A stretch of 64,000 nucleotides of DNA from Streptomyces fagopyri (GCF_009498275.1 NZ_CP045643.1:1426001-1490000); one strand, 5' to 3'; shown: positions 18,170 to 26,896, counted from the stretch's first letter. Notes: a model not told the origin generated them from the letters alone. Translations and numbers: made by a program.

Positions 18170-18460
18170 CCCCTGGAGTGGGCCGAACGCCACCTCGGCG
18201 ACTTCACCGGCGCCTTCAGCATGCCGGTCCTGCAGCGCACAACCTCAGCCTTCCTCGTCCGACGAGCCCTCGGAAAGACCATCGTCGACGCCGCCGAATT
18301 CCTCGGCCTCGGCATCGACGGAAAGGGCCTGGGCACCCCCATCACCAAATGGGCCCGCCGGCAGGGCACCGCGGAGGCATACGAACGAGCCGCGGACGCG
18401 ATCGGCGCAGAACTCGCCTCCTCACCACTGATCGACTACCGGCACCGGCGCGCCCCTTCT
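18170..18460 (+). pseudogene. Fragment of an uncharacterised coding sequence
   Basis: A coding-like frame (LEWAERHLGDF, then MPVLQRTTSAFLVRRALGK, WARRQGTAEAYERAADAIG) without a start and ending abruptly. Residue composition is good, but flanking sequence shows no continuation. It looks like the C-terminal part of a helical, possibly TniQ-like or DNA-associated protein, left at the edge of the island. The family is not identified with confidence. Confidence 0.45.
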
Positions 18461-18682
18461 CGCCAACTGAGCACTGCCACCAGACGCATGCGGCATCGCT
18501 CTTCTATGACGGTGCCGTTCTCGTCGGAGACGGGTGGCATCACGAAACTCCGGTCAGAGCACGGCAGACTCACGGTAGGACGTCAGTCCATCAGCGGAGC
18601 AAGCCGGGCACCAACGGTTTTCGCAAGGATGGCTCTGACGGTGTTTGCAGAGCTGAAGGGACAGATGACCGTCGACAATCGG

Positions 18683-18873
18683 CCCGGGCGACGAACCAGA
18701 CCGCGGAGGGCGTGAAGTCTTGCCGGGCCATCGTGCACCTGGCTCGGAAACACGGTGTCGAGATGCCGATCACCGAGGTCGTCACCGCGGTCATCGGCGG
18801 CACGGCAACCGTGAAGGACGCGGCCGCAGCCCTAATGTCCCGGAGCCCGAAACCCGAGCTGTACGACGCCTGA
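18683..18873 (+). pseudogene. gpsA: 3'-terminal fragment of gpsA
   Basis: The frame reads ARATNQTAEGVKSCRAIVHL through to SRSPKPELYDA and stop. It is about 87% identical in DNA to the end of the gpsA-like gene at 62606-63599, in the same orientation. GpsA is glycerol-3-phosphate dehydrogenase, and this is its last ~63 residues with no upstream part. The two copies bracket about 44.7 kb of accessory DNA. Confidence 0.8.
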
Positions 18874-18918
18874 CGCGACTTGGACGCCCGCCCGGCGCTG
18901 TCTGTAACCCTGGGATGC

Positions 18919-19449
18919 CTACGCCTCCAGGTCGACGACAGTCCACACCTGGCGGCCGTCGACGGTCATCTCCGTCCCGCGAATCGCTGCCCCGAGTTCC
19001 CGCAGGCGTCTAGGACGTCATCGTCCCGCGGTTGTGCCGGACGGGCGTGGTGGCTGAAGGCCAGCAGGAGCACCTGGTCGTTCTGTTCGGCGAGATGGAG
19101 GCTGACATGCGGCCCCGTCGGCCACGACCGTGGCCACGAGATGCCGGACCAACGCCTCCAGGCCGTCCGGCCTCTTCAGCCCCCATGTGCCGAGCCGATC
19201 CGTCACCTCGGCGAACGCCTTCCCCGGCGCCCAGGGCTGCGTCTCCAGCGACCAGGAGGCGCCTTGACGGTTCCTCATCACCGGTAGGCCTCCGCGACCG
19301 GACCGCTGAGGCATCGGCAGCGCGGATGACGCCGCCAGCGTCTGCGGGGGCGGAGGTGACGGCGGCGTCTTTGGCGGGTAGTCGGGGCGCGGCTTGATGG
19401 CCCCAGGCCCGGTGTCCGGCTCCATGGGGGCCCCTTCGCGTTCCCACAT
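18919..19449 (-). pseudogene. ATP-binding (HATPase/RsbW-like) protein gene with two frameshifts
   Basis: Reading the minus strand from the ATG at 19449, a Pro-rich N-terminus leads to WSLETQPWAPGKAFAEVTDR and LVATVVADG. The frame must then shift near 19110 to continue HVSLHLAEQNDQVLLLAF, and again near 19011 to finish RELGAAIRGTEMTVDGRQVW and the stop at 18919. Together this is a Streptomyces anti-sigma-like ATPase regulator. Two separate indels mean it is dead unless sequencing is wrong at both places. The following 19450-19745 stretch has no convincing gene. Confidence 0.7.
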
Positions 19450-19745
19450 AGGTGTCACCCGTCGTAGAGGTCTCGTCACCTTTGAGGGACGAGTCTCCTC
19501 ACATCCGGCCCGGGCTTGGCGACAGCTGCCCGAATTCACGTCGACGTAGTCGGCCTACGGACCGTCGAGAACGGCCACCGCCTCACCGCGACATCCCGGA
19601 CGGCGACGCGCCCGAACCCGCCACAGCACCAGCGACTACCGCGACTGGCGGCCGGAGGACAATGGGGACAGGTGACGCGCCGCGAGCAGCGCTACCAGGG
19701 TGCTGCCCACGGCACCGGTCAAGCACCACTGGATGGCCGTGCGCT

Positions 19746-20135
19746 TCAGTTGAGCGGGCCGCAACCCGAGACGGGCCGAGTACGGATAGTCGAGATCGCA
19801 CAGATCTTTTCGGAGTGGCCCGGGCCGTCGTAATACCAGGCGCTCGTGTAGTGGACGTTGTTCTTGATGGTCCAGGTGGCCTTCGTGACGCCGTTGTCCA
19901 CCAAATCGACTTCGCAGTACGGGGAGGTGGGGTTGGTCTCCCACCTCATCCACTCATGTCCGTCCGTTTGCACCTGAACCTCTTCAAGAATCGAGCAGCC
20001 CGGCGCCGGAACGGCGGAATAACCGATGGGTCCCAGTACTCCTCCAGCGGGTGCTGCCGAGGCAGGTCCGGCCAGCGCGATGGTCGTTGCAGCAGTTCCC
20101 GCCGCGATCAGCAGGGACAAGTTGCGGTGCATCAT
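19746..20135 (-). CDS. Small secreted protein
   Basis: 129 residues. A signal peptide (MMHRNLSLLIAAGTAATTIALAGPASAA) cleaved near residue 28 is followed by about 100 residues with Cys pairs (GCSILEE, YCEVDL, ICAIST, SGCGPLN) that could form two disulfides outside the cell. Trp/Tyr-rich strands (WMRWETN, WTIKNN, SAWYYDGPG) suggest a small beta fold. No known family recognised. It stands alone between pseudogenes. Confidence 0.72.
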   Translation of the reverse strand: MMHRNLSLLIAAGTAATTIALAGPASAAPAGGVLGPIGYSAVPAPGCSILEEVQVQTDGHEWMRWETNPTSPYCEVDLVDNGVTKATWTIKNNVHYTSAWYYDGPGHSEKICAISTIRTRPVSGCGPLN

Positions 20136-20144
20136 GGCTTCTCC

Positions 20145-20619
20145 CTAGTGCCGTCCGTACATGGGCGCCTGCTCCATCACCACGGAGGAGCGATGGAGTA
20201 GACCAATCCCACGATGGCACAACTCGCTCTCTTCTGCAGGGAGTTCACTGCCCGCCGTGACGCGGTTCAGCGCCCGAAGCGGGCCATCAGCGTAGGGGGC
20301 CCCGCGCTCGTCCAGGCCCAGCGCCGCGGCGGCCTGGACGAGGTTGGCGTCCCTGCGGGCGTCGCGGGCGGGCCAGTACGCGGTCTGTGCCGCGAGGACC
20401 TCCAGACGCCGCGCGGCGCGGATCGCCTCCATCCGCGGGACTTCGCCGGCTTCTCGACCTCGACCTCCAGCTGGGGCCAGCAGAGCTGTGACTCTCCCGC
20501 AGCTTGCCGCTGTTTCTGCTGGGGTCGAAGAAATAGGATGCGCTTTGTGCGTCATGGGGATGGCCATGTGCTGCCATGTACTTCCTGAGCCGGTGGAGAT
20601 CCGAGTCACTCAACGCCAT
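20145..20619 (-). pseudogene. Frameshifted small gene of unknown function
   Basis: The N-terminal part starts at the ATG at 20619 (MALSDSDLHRLRKYMAAHGH, SASYFFDPSRNS). The coding-like frame then moves to MEAIRAARRLEVLAAQTAYW and ALGLDERGAPYADGPL, ending at 20145. The switch happens around 20450-20480. Both halves have good residue composition, and neither alone makes a sensible protein. Unknown family. Confidence 0.45.
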
Positions 20620-20810
20620 GCCGCGACTTTTCCTCGTCGGCGGCGAGGTGATCTTCCTTGGGCCAAGACCATGTGTGCAATCGCCCAGCGAGGGGAATCA
20701 ATGGGCAAGTTGTAGTGAGCGCGCCCCACTGTCGGGCGGGTTCGCGGCCGTCCCCGTCGATGAGCCCATCATCCCGGTTCTGTGCCCTGCGAGCAAGGAA
20801 GGGGATTTTC

Positions 20811-22994
20811 GTGCCAGACGAGGGCAGCGGAAAACGCCACGCGGATGGGATCTCGACTGGTACTCACAACGAGGTTTCCGGAACCGTGATGGGTCCTCTT
20901 GTCCAGGCTCGTACTATCCACGGCGGGATCCATCTGCACCACTCTCCTCCAGAATGGCCAATACCTCGGCAGCTTCCCGTGGACACTCGTCATTTTGTCG
21001 GCCGCTCTGCTGATTTGACCGAACTGGGGCAGGCTCTTGATGATGTCCATCACGAATCAGGTGTGGTCGCGATCACGGCGATCAGTGGCACAGCCGGAAT
21101 CGGAAAGACCGCGTTGGCCATTCACTGGGCGCACCAGATAGCCCGTCATTTCCCCGACGGGCAGCTGTACATCAATCTGAGAGGATTCGACACACGATCT
21201 CCGGTCGAGCCCGAGCAGGCACTGCACGCTTTTCTCTCCGCTCTCGGTGTCGAAGCCGGCCGGATTCCCCTTGATCTGGCCGCCCAGGCCGCCCTGTTCC
21301 GCAGCACGGTGGACGGTCGGCGCGTACTGATCGTTCTTGACAACGCACGCGATGCGCAGCATGTACGGCCGCTGTTGCCGGCCAGTCCGTCGTGCCTAGC
21401 GGTGATAACGAGCCGTAATCGAGTGGACAGTCTCGTGGTCAGAGAGGGGGTGCACCGCGTCATCCTGAATCTGATGTCTCACAACGATGCGAGAGCTCTC
21501 CTTGCGAAGCGCATAGGGCGCGAGCGGGTCGACTCCGAGCCAGCTGCGGTCGATGACGTGATCCAGCTGTGCGGCCGGCTCCCTCTCGCGCTGAGTATCG
21601 TGGCCGCCAGAGCCGCGGCCCTGTCACAGTTCCCGATCAGCTCCCTCGCCGAGGATCTACTGGATGAGCGTACGCGTCTCGACGCCCTGAACCTTCACGA
21701 GACGGACCTCAGTGTTGAGGCTGTGTTCTCGTGGTCCTCGCGCCTCCTCACGCCCCAGGGAGCTCGCTTGTTCGAGCTCCTGGGTGTGGCGCCGGGGTCG
21801 GACGTGGGAGTCCACGCATCAGCCGTTCTGGCGGACATGCCGCCCACCGCGGTGAGCACGTTGCTCACCGAGCTCACCCAGGCTCACCTCGTCGAGGAGT
21901 ACTCGCCCAAGCGCTACCGTCTTCACGACTTGTTGCGGGCGTATGCCGTGAAAGTTGCCCGCTCCGACGACGAGCTGGATCTGAAGCCGGCCATGCAACG
22001 GTTGCTCGACTTCTATCTACATATCAGCCACTCCGGTGACCGGATCCTTGATCCTCTGAGGGAGTCGATAGAGATCGAGGAAGGTGACCGGCACTCAAGT
22101 TTTTCACTCGTCGACAGAAAACAAGCTCAGGACTGGTTTGCGGCCGAGCACGACAACTTGCTGTCCGCCGCACGCTATGCGGCAGAGAACGATCTGGACG
22201 AACAGGTTGTATGGCTGGCGTGGTCAGCGACAACTTTCCTTCACCGAGGCGGCCACTGGTACGACTACCGGGAGATCCAGCGCGTTGCGCTGCTGTCCGC
22301 GCTGCGAACCGGCGAAAAGAAGGCTCAGGCCATCACTCATCGCAATCTGGGCAACGCGCTGGCCCAGCTGCAGAGCTACGATGAGGCGTCTGAGAATCAC
22401 CGAAAGGCGCTGGCTCTATTTGTGGAGTTGGGTGACGAGCGAGGCCAGGCTCGGGTTCATCATGCGCTCGGATATCTTTCCGAGAAGAGGGGAGATTACG
22501 CAGCCGCGCTGGAGCATGGGAAACGTGCTCTCGCCCTCTACCAAGCCTGTGACGACCGGGCAGGAGAAGCACGGTCCCTGAACGCGATGGGCTGGTACCA
22601 CGCGATGCTCCAGAATTATGAAGCGACGGTTTACAACTGCGAGCAGGCACTTGTTATTTTGCGAACTCTAGACGATCCCACCTATGAGGCGCACACGCTT
22701 GACAGTCTGGGATACGCGTATCATCACACGGGAAGCTTCGAGCAGGCCATCTCTTGCTTCCGTACCGCAATAGAGTTCTATCGCGAACTCGAAGATCAGT
22801 ACTACTACGCAGCCACGCTGCATCATCTCGGTGACACGCTTCAAGAATATGGGAATTCGGAAGAGGCTCGTACGGCATGGCGTGAAGCAAGACGCGTTCT
22901 GCACGACATGGGGCACTCGGAGGGGGAAGAGGTCTCCGCGAAGCTCCGTGCGAGCTTGACGGAGGACGGCCCGAGACTGTCCGGGACAGGGTGA
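20811..22994 (+). CDS. STAND NTPase: NB-ARC with TPR repeats
   Basis: 727 residues from the GTG at 20811, preceded by AAGGAAGGGG. The N-terminus carries a short motif (residues 22-43: VSGTVMGPLVQARTIHGG, then IHLHH). The NB-ARC domain has Walker A GTAGIGKT (93-100), Walker B LIVLDN (173-178) and the GLPL-like GRLPLAL (255-261), then a winged helix. The C-terminal half (about 470-700) holds at least five tetratricopeptide repeats. STAND proteins are nucleotide-gated sensors that oligomerise, and many act in anti-phage immunity. No effector domain is fused, so the effector may be the downstream gene product. GC and codon use are less extreme than in the core genes. Confidence 0.88.
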   Translation: MPDEGSGKRHADGISTGTHNEVSGTVMGPLVQARTIHGGIHLHHSPPEWPIPRQLPVDTRHFVGRSADLTELGQALDDVHHESGVVAITAISGTAGIGKTALAIHWAHQIARHFPDGQLYINLRGFDTRSPVEPEQALHAFLSALGVEAGRIPLDLAAQAALFRSTVDGRRVLIVLDNARDAQHVRPLLPASPSCLAVITSRNRVDSLVVREGVHRVILNLMSHNDARALLAKRIGRERVDSEPAAVDDVIQLCGRLPLALSIVAARAAALSQFPISSLAEDLLDERTRLDALNLHETDLSVEAVFSWSSRLLTPQGARLFELLGVAPGSDVGVHASAVLADMPPTAVSTLLTELTQAHLVEEYSPKRYRLHDLLRAYAVKVARSDDELDLKPAMQRLLDFYLHISHSGDRILDPLRESIEIEEGDRHSSFSLVDRKQAQDWFAAEHDNLLSAARYAAENDLDEQVVWLAWSATTFLHRGGHWYDYREIQRVALLSALRTGEKKAQAITHRNLGNALAQLQSYDEASENHRKALALFVELGDERGQARVHHALGYLSEKRGDYAAALEHGKRALALYQACDDRAGEARSLNAMGWYHAMLQNYEATVYNCEQALVILRTLDDPTYEAHTLDSLGYAYHHTGSFEQAISCFRTAIEFYRELEDQYYYAATLHHLGDTLQEYGNSEEARTAWREARRVLHDMGHSEGEEVSAKLRASLTEDGPRLSGTG

Positions 22995-23057
22995 AGAATC
23001 CGTCGCTCGTTGCTCGTTGACCGGAAGCGGAATTGTCGCGGGTACAGGAGGTTCGGG

Positions 23058-23507
23058 ATGGACCCGGTTTCAGTGGGACTGCTGGCAGCACTGGCGGGCG
23101 GGGCCGGCGGGGAGGTCGGCAGGCAGGCATGGGCAGGGCTAAGCGCGCTGGTGCGTCGTCCGGTCCGCCGAGATGGCGGCGGCCGGATCCCGGCGGCATC
23201 CAGTTCCGGGGAGGGCGAACTGGTGCGCCTGGCCGAAAATCCGGCAGACCAGGGCCGGGCTCAGGCGCTGAGTACGGTGCTGGCGGTTCGGGCCGCGTTG
23301 GACGAGGATTTCCGGAGCGGACTTTTGGCCTGGCAGGAGCAGGCCCGCCTGGTGCGCACCGGAGACGGGACGGTGACCAACAACGTCAGCGGCGGCGCCC
23401 AGCACGGGCCCGTCGTGCAAGGTCGGGACTTCACCAATCTGACCTTCACCTCTCCGCCCGTCCGACTTGATTTGCCCGCCGCCGATGCGGCCGAGCCCGA
23501 GCAATGA
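23058..23507 (+). CDS. Small partner of the STAND protein
   Basis: 149 residues from the ATG at 23058, with a perfect AGGAGG 6 nt upstream and 63 bp after the STAND gene. The N-terminus is hydrophobic and Gly-rich (VGLLAALAGGAGGEVGRQAW), suggesting one membrane-interacting helix. A helical middle region follows. The C-terminal part has NNVSGGAQHGPVVQGRDF, the same V-S-G-x3-G-P-x-V-Q-x-R pattern found in residues 22-33 of the STAND protein. This shared motif and the operon position suggest the two proteins meet through it. No enzyme motif is seen. Confidence 0.75.
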   Translation: MDPVSVGLLAALAGGAGGEVGRQAWAGLSALVRRPVRRDGGGRIPAASSSGEGELVRLAENPADQGRAQALSTVLAVRAALDEDFRSGLLAWQEQARLVRTGDGTVTNNVSGGAQHGPVVQGRDFTNLTFTSPPVRLDLPAADAAEPEQ

Positions 23508-23815
23508 CCGCAACGAGCGAAACCGGTATGTGCGACGCGGCCAAGGACCGGTTCACCGGCGGGATCTGCTTCCACGTGGTCGCCCGCAGCCAGGGAGCGC
23601 TTGTGGCCGCCACGGGCGGCCTCGGGGTCGCCCATTTTGGCGCCCGCTTTCACCGTCGTACGCGGCTGGACGTCGAACGCACCGGCTCTCCGCCAGCCCA
23701 CCCCCTCGCTTTCTTTCTCTCTCCCCTCCCGCACCTCCTCGGTCACCCCTGCCGCTCCGGCGGCCGAGTAGTCGGCGCCGGGACCATCCCCGCGCGAGCG
23801 GAGGTGTCCCGATGA
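23504..23815 (+). CDS. Possible third gene of the STAND operon
   Basis: 103 residues. The ATG at 23504 overlaps the preceding stop by 4 bp (ATGA), the usual sign of coupled translation. The first ~60 residues (MCDAAKDRFTGGICFHVVARS) look coding. The rest runs into a decayed CRISPR repeat and is probably not native, so the gene may be truncated. Unknown function. The alternative is a chance frame. Confidence 0.33.
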   Translation: MTATSETGMCDAAKDRFTGGICFHVVARSQGALVAATGGLGVAHFGARFHRRTRLDVERTGSPPAHPLAFFLSPLPHLLGHPCRSGGRVVGAGTIPARAEVSR

Positions 23816-23931
23816 TGTGGGGGATTAACCAGGCCGTCAGGCCATCGGCTCCGCGCACGGAGATGGTCCCGACGCGCAGTTCGCGCGCTGGTCCCAGAAT
23901 TCCTGCTCCCCGCGCACGCGGGGATGGTCGG
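23780..23931. CRISPR. Decayed CRISPR cluster A (type I-E-like repeats)
   Basis: Three 29-nt repeat relics lie at CRISPR spacing. A reverse-oriented copy, GGGACCATCCCC..., is at 23780-23808. A degenerate forward copy ending GATGGTCCC is at 23842-23870, and a better forward copy, CTGCTCCCCGCGCACGCGGG..., is at 23903-23931. Intervals are 33 and 32 nt. The repeat resembles the Streptomyces type I-E repeat. No cas genes are in the window. The rest of 23816-24080 holds no recognisable gene. Confidence 0.6.
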
Positions 23932-24081
23932 GCTTCGACCGGCCGGGCCGGGTCAGCGCCCGAGAGCAGTGCTGGGGTTGGACACGATGACAGGCGGCTG
24001 GGGGTCGTCGAGAGAGCGCCTTCGTGGAGCGTCGGCGACTGACTCCACGGCCGGCGTGGCCCCGGCACGCGGGTGCTGCGT

Positions 24082-24751
24082 CTAATCCAGGTCCTGGTCG
24101 CGGAGTAGTCGGCGGCCGAGGTCGTCGGCCCACTCCTGGGCCCAGGCCATCAGATCGTCGATCAGTTCGGGAGTCGCGCCGTATGCCTCGAGTTCCGCGT
24201 CATCGATCCAGGCGATAGCGGTCAGCCGGGTCTGGAGAGATTCCAGGTCGAATCGCTCGCGGGCGTGGCGGCGGCCGAATTCCTCGAGGTCGGTCGTTGG
24301 CCATCGGCGTGAGGCGGCGAAAACGTCCAAAGCGTCACGGGCCACGCCCCGTTCGGCCAGTGCTCGGACCTTGGTGCCGATCACGTCTTCCTCAGCGAGC
24401 ACGGGCCCGTAGGCGGAGGAGGCGGCCGGCCGGGTGAATACTTCTTTCAGGACGTCCACCTCGCACGTCTCCTGGGTTCCGGCGCGGGTGTCGGTGACGT
24501 TGAGGCGCGCGGACAGTGGGGCGATTTCGATCACCTGAGGCTGCCAGCCGCGTTCGGTGAGCCCTTCGGTGAGAGTGCGGACGATCTCGTCCATCGGGGC
24601 AGGGTTTTCGGTGGCGACGTCGAGGTCCTGGCTTGGGCGTGTGATCAGTGCGTGGGCTTGAACGGCGTAGCCGCCGGTGATCACCAGGGGTAGGGGAGCC
24701 GATGGCCAGGACGTCTGCCAGGAGGCGGGCGTGCAGGTCGGGGAGTCTCAC
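24082..24751 (-). pseudogene. AbiEii-like nucleotidyltransferase toxin, frameshifted near the N-terminus
   Basis: The native start is most likely the GTG at 24751, which overlaps the upstream gene's stop as GTGA (VRLPDLHARLLADVLAIG). Near 24688 a one-base shift in a C-rich run moves the reading to LVITGGYAVQAH and RPSQDLDVATE. This is the GG-x-A...R-x-S-x-D-L-D nucleotidyltransferase motif of AbiEii/AbiGii toxins (DUF1814). About 200 residues then continue to the stop. AbiEii is the GTP-binding nucleotidyltransferase toxin of type IV toxin-antitoxin/abortive infection systems. A shorter product from the GTG at 24684 would lack part of the fold. Either the gene is dead or the indel is a sequencing error. 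Confidence 0.75.
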
Positions 24752-25200
24752 GCTGCCGCCGGGCCCTGGCGGGTACGCGGTCGCCGGGCCGGAGGCACCT
24801 CGGCCAGCGCCCGCAGCTCCGAAAACTGTTCCTCCCACACGCTGCGAATGGTGGTCGAGACCAGGGTTCGCAGCGTGGGCCACGAGTGCAGGAGGATGCC
24901 GCGGTTCAGGAGAGCGGACAGATCGCCCCGCATGCCTTCCGCCAGGACAATGCGATACAAACTCATCCGCTGACGTTCCTTGGCAAGATCGAAGACTCGC
25001 AGCCCGGACCAGACCACGGTGGCAGGCGGCTCCACGCATCCCTCTGTCGGCCCCTGAAGATCATCCAGCGAATCCGGCAACCGCCGCCGAAACTTTTCCC
25101 GGTACAACTCCAGATCCGTGCCGCCAGAGCCCTCGAACGCACCGGCCCCGCCTGCAGGGGACGACACGGGGATCGGGTACTGCTGCGGTGCGGCTGCCAT
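24748..25200 (-). CDS. AbiE-associated small protein (putative antitoxin partner)
   Basis: 150 residues from the ATG at 25200. Core motifs DLELYREKFRRRLPDSL, VFDLAKERQRMSLYRIV and GILLHSWPTLRTLVSTTIR are those of small actinobacterial proteins that precede AbiEii-type genes. It is coupled to the toxin-like gene by a 4-bp GTGA overlap. It lacks the winged-helix AbiEi antitoxin domain, so if it is the antitoxin it is of a different type. The function is inferred from context only. Confidence 0.7.
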   Translation of the reverse strand: MAAAPQQYPIPVSSPAGGAGAFEGSGGTDLELYREKFRRRLPDSLDDLQGPTEGCVEPPATVVWSGLRVFDLAKERQRMSLYRIVLAEGMRGDLSALLNRGILLHSWPTLRTLVSTTIRSVWEEQFSELRALAEVPPARRPRTRQGPAAA

Positions 25201-25335
25201 ACCCCCAATTATGACGGCTACCGTCCGGTGCCGTAGGGCAACACCATCTTCTGCTCCTTGGCGCCTTCCGCTCCCGCCGAGGCGCACCGGGGTCTTCCTG
25301 CACACACGTAGCGTCGGCACCAGCTGTCGGTGCCA

Positions 25336-25608
25336 TCAGCCTCCAGGATCCGGCATGCCAGACCCGCGCGGTCCGGTTCCAGACGCTGGCCACCACGCCC
25401 AGGCTGAGCTCATAGGCGGCATGGTCAGGAGGAGGCCGGTCGCGCAGTTGGCCCCGGTGCACCAGTGGGACCCGATGGCGACCGGCAAAGCCCGCTCAGC
25501 ACGGTGTCCGGCTCCGCAGAGGCAACACCGGACCACGTTGCGGGGGTGCCCGAAGCGCCAGGGGCTGCACGCCGCCCCCGCTCCGGTCCGGCCAGCCCGC
25601 ATGACCAC
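25336..25608 (-). CDS. Possible small Cys-rich protein
   Basis: 90 residues. Motifs RCCLCGAGHRAERALPVAIG and HWCTGANCATGLLLTMPP contain paired Cys and His that could bind zinc. The frame ends at the Gly-rich C-terminus. It is flanked by non-coding DNA (25204-25335) and by CRISPR relics at 25655. The residue pattern supports coding, but no family is recognised. Confidence 0.35.
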   Translation of the reverse strand: MVMRAGRTGAGAACSPWRFGHPRNVVRCCLCGAGHRAERALPVAIGSHWCTGANCATGLLLTMPPMSSAWAWWPASGTGPRGSGMPDPGG

Positions 25609-25654
25609 GAAGAGCTCCGGGCCAGAGCGCCCACAGGCCCCCGCTACTCATGTC

Positions 25655-25990
25655 GGGACATCCCTGCGGACGTGTGGAGCGGATCCCGCTCGCGTCGGCT
25701 TCATCGTCTCCGTGGGAGCATCCTCGCGGTCGCAGGAGCAGCCCCGCGGGGGGCACCGGGGAGTCGTGTGCGCCGGTGAACTGCTCCCCGCGCATGCAGG
25801 GATGGCCCCGCCTCGTCGATGATGTTCGTGGTGCCGGTGAACTGCTCTCCGCGCGTGCGGGGATGGCCCCGACGCGCCGCCGGTGATCAGGTGGGCTCGG
25901 CCGCTCCCCGTGCATGCGGGGATGGCCCCTACCAGTCTTCGCTGCCGGCACCGTCGCGGTACGTGTCTGCGCGGAGAAGGGGCTGTCCCG
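25655..25990. CRISPR. Decayed CRISPR cluster B (orientation switch)
   Basis: Two reverse-oriented repeat relics (25655-25683 and 25714-25741) are followed after 39 nt by three good forward repeats of 29 nt at 25781-25809, 25842-25870 and 25901-25929. The forward repeats have the form CTGCTCCCCGCGCATGC..GGGATGGCCCC. Spacers between the forward repeats are 32 and 30 nt. A fourth forward relic at 25962-25990 is about 60% similar and runs into the end of an IS5-type element. The repeat is type I-E-like. No leader or cas genes are seen. Confidence 0.75.
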
Positions 25991-26043
25991 TAAATGTTCT
26001 CTGAGTGGCTTCGGGCATGGGGGGCTGCTGTGCGGCGGGTGGT

Positions 26044-26441
26044 CTATCCGGCGAGGGCGACGTTGTGCATTCGTGCGATGCCGAGCATGGCGTGGTGGAC
26101 GCCGTCGCCTTTGAGGCGGCAGTCGCGGAGGATCTTCCAGGTTTTCATGCGGGCGAAGACGTGCTCGACGCGGGCGCGGACTTGCTTGTGGGACTTGTTG
26201 TGGGCCTGCTTCTAGCCGGGCAGTTCCTTGCCCTTGCGTCGTCGGTGGGGCATCACGAGCCCGGTGCCCGGATAGCCGCCGTCGGCGATGGTCATGGTCG
26301 TGCCGACGGCGGCCTTCGCGCCGGACTCCTCCCATGCCTTGCAGTCGTTGCGGTTGCCGGGCAGGGGGCGGCCAACCACCACGACGAGGCGGGTGTCGGC
26401 GTCGATGACGACCTGGTGGTTTGTCGAGTACCGGTAGTTCT
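26044..26441 (-). pseudogene. IS5-family transposase, C-terminal half
   Basis: The minus strand reads NYRYSTNHQVVIDADTRLVV, GNRNDCKAW, VRARVEHVFARMKTWKILRD and HHAMLGIARMHN to the stop at 26044. An in-frame TAG at 26212-26214 replaces the expected Trp of LPGWK. The sequence continues exactly from the N-terminal half at 30607-30978. The gene was cut by the IS110 insertion and is inactive. Its outer left end is probably the GGGGCTGTCCCG stretch near 25980. Confidence 0.85.
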
Positions 26442-26558
26442 AATAGCTCATCGGTGAGCCCGAGCACGGCAGTGCAAGGGCCCCGGTGCGAGGTGGAAGT
26501 CTGCCGCCGTTCTGAGGCTTTGATCCCTGTGTTCAGACCGGCTCTGCCTCGCTCAGGC

Positions 26559-26781
26559 CCTGCCGGGCGGAGACCTTCGGTAGTTCCGGGACCTTGATCT
26601 CTCGTCAAAGACCGGTCCTGCCCGGCAGGAGCTCGGATCCAGGTTTCATGTCCTCAGCCCGCCGACAGGGGCCACCTCTCAGCAGTTCGCGAGCCATGAG
26701 CTCTCCAGCAGACCGAGGTCCCTGTCGGTCGCTGGAGACACGAACGGCTCATGAGATGGCGTGCCTTGAGCACTTCTATTA
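26559..26781 (+). ncRNA. Bridge-RNA-like region of the IS110 left end, interrupted
   Basis: A first stem-loop has 10-bp arms at 26559-26568 and 26620-26629. Its loop carries CGGTAGTTC (26578-26586), identical to the left target at 26432-26440, and GTCAAAG (26604-26610), complementary to 6 of 7 bases of the right target CTTGGAC. A second module has CATGAGATG (26750-26758), identical to the right end at 30597-30605, and CTATTA (26776-26781). With G29283, the latter restores CTATTAG, the exact complement of CTAATAG at the left end. A stem 26734-26742 with 29291-29298 could close this second loop. IS630 insertion after 26781 breaks the RNA. Confidence 0.72.
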
Positions 26782-26840
26782 CTGACCTTGAAGTCGTCTT
26801 GTCGTAGGGGCTGACGGTTGGTGATCGTCGCGGTAGGCCG

Positions 26841-26896
26841 GAGGTATGAGGTATGAGGTATGAGGTATGAGGTATGAGGTATGAGGTATGAGGTAT
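26841..26896. repeat. Eight tandem copies of GAGGTAT
   Basis: Eight perfect 7-bp units run into the start codon of the IS630 transposase (ATG at 26888 is formed within the last two units). The second IS630 copy has no such expansion. The array probably arose by slippage and could change spacing between promoter and start. Confidence 0.95.

Noticed and set aside
26702..26738. Strong hairpin with 14-bp stem and one bulge inside the IS110 left end, read as a separate terminator
   Set aside because: It competes with the proposed donor-loop stem and sits within the bridge-RNA-like region, so it is better treated as part of that RNA's possible folds.
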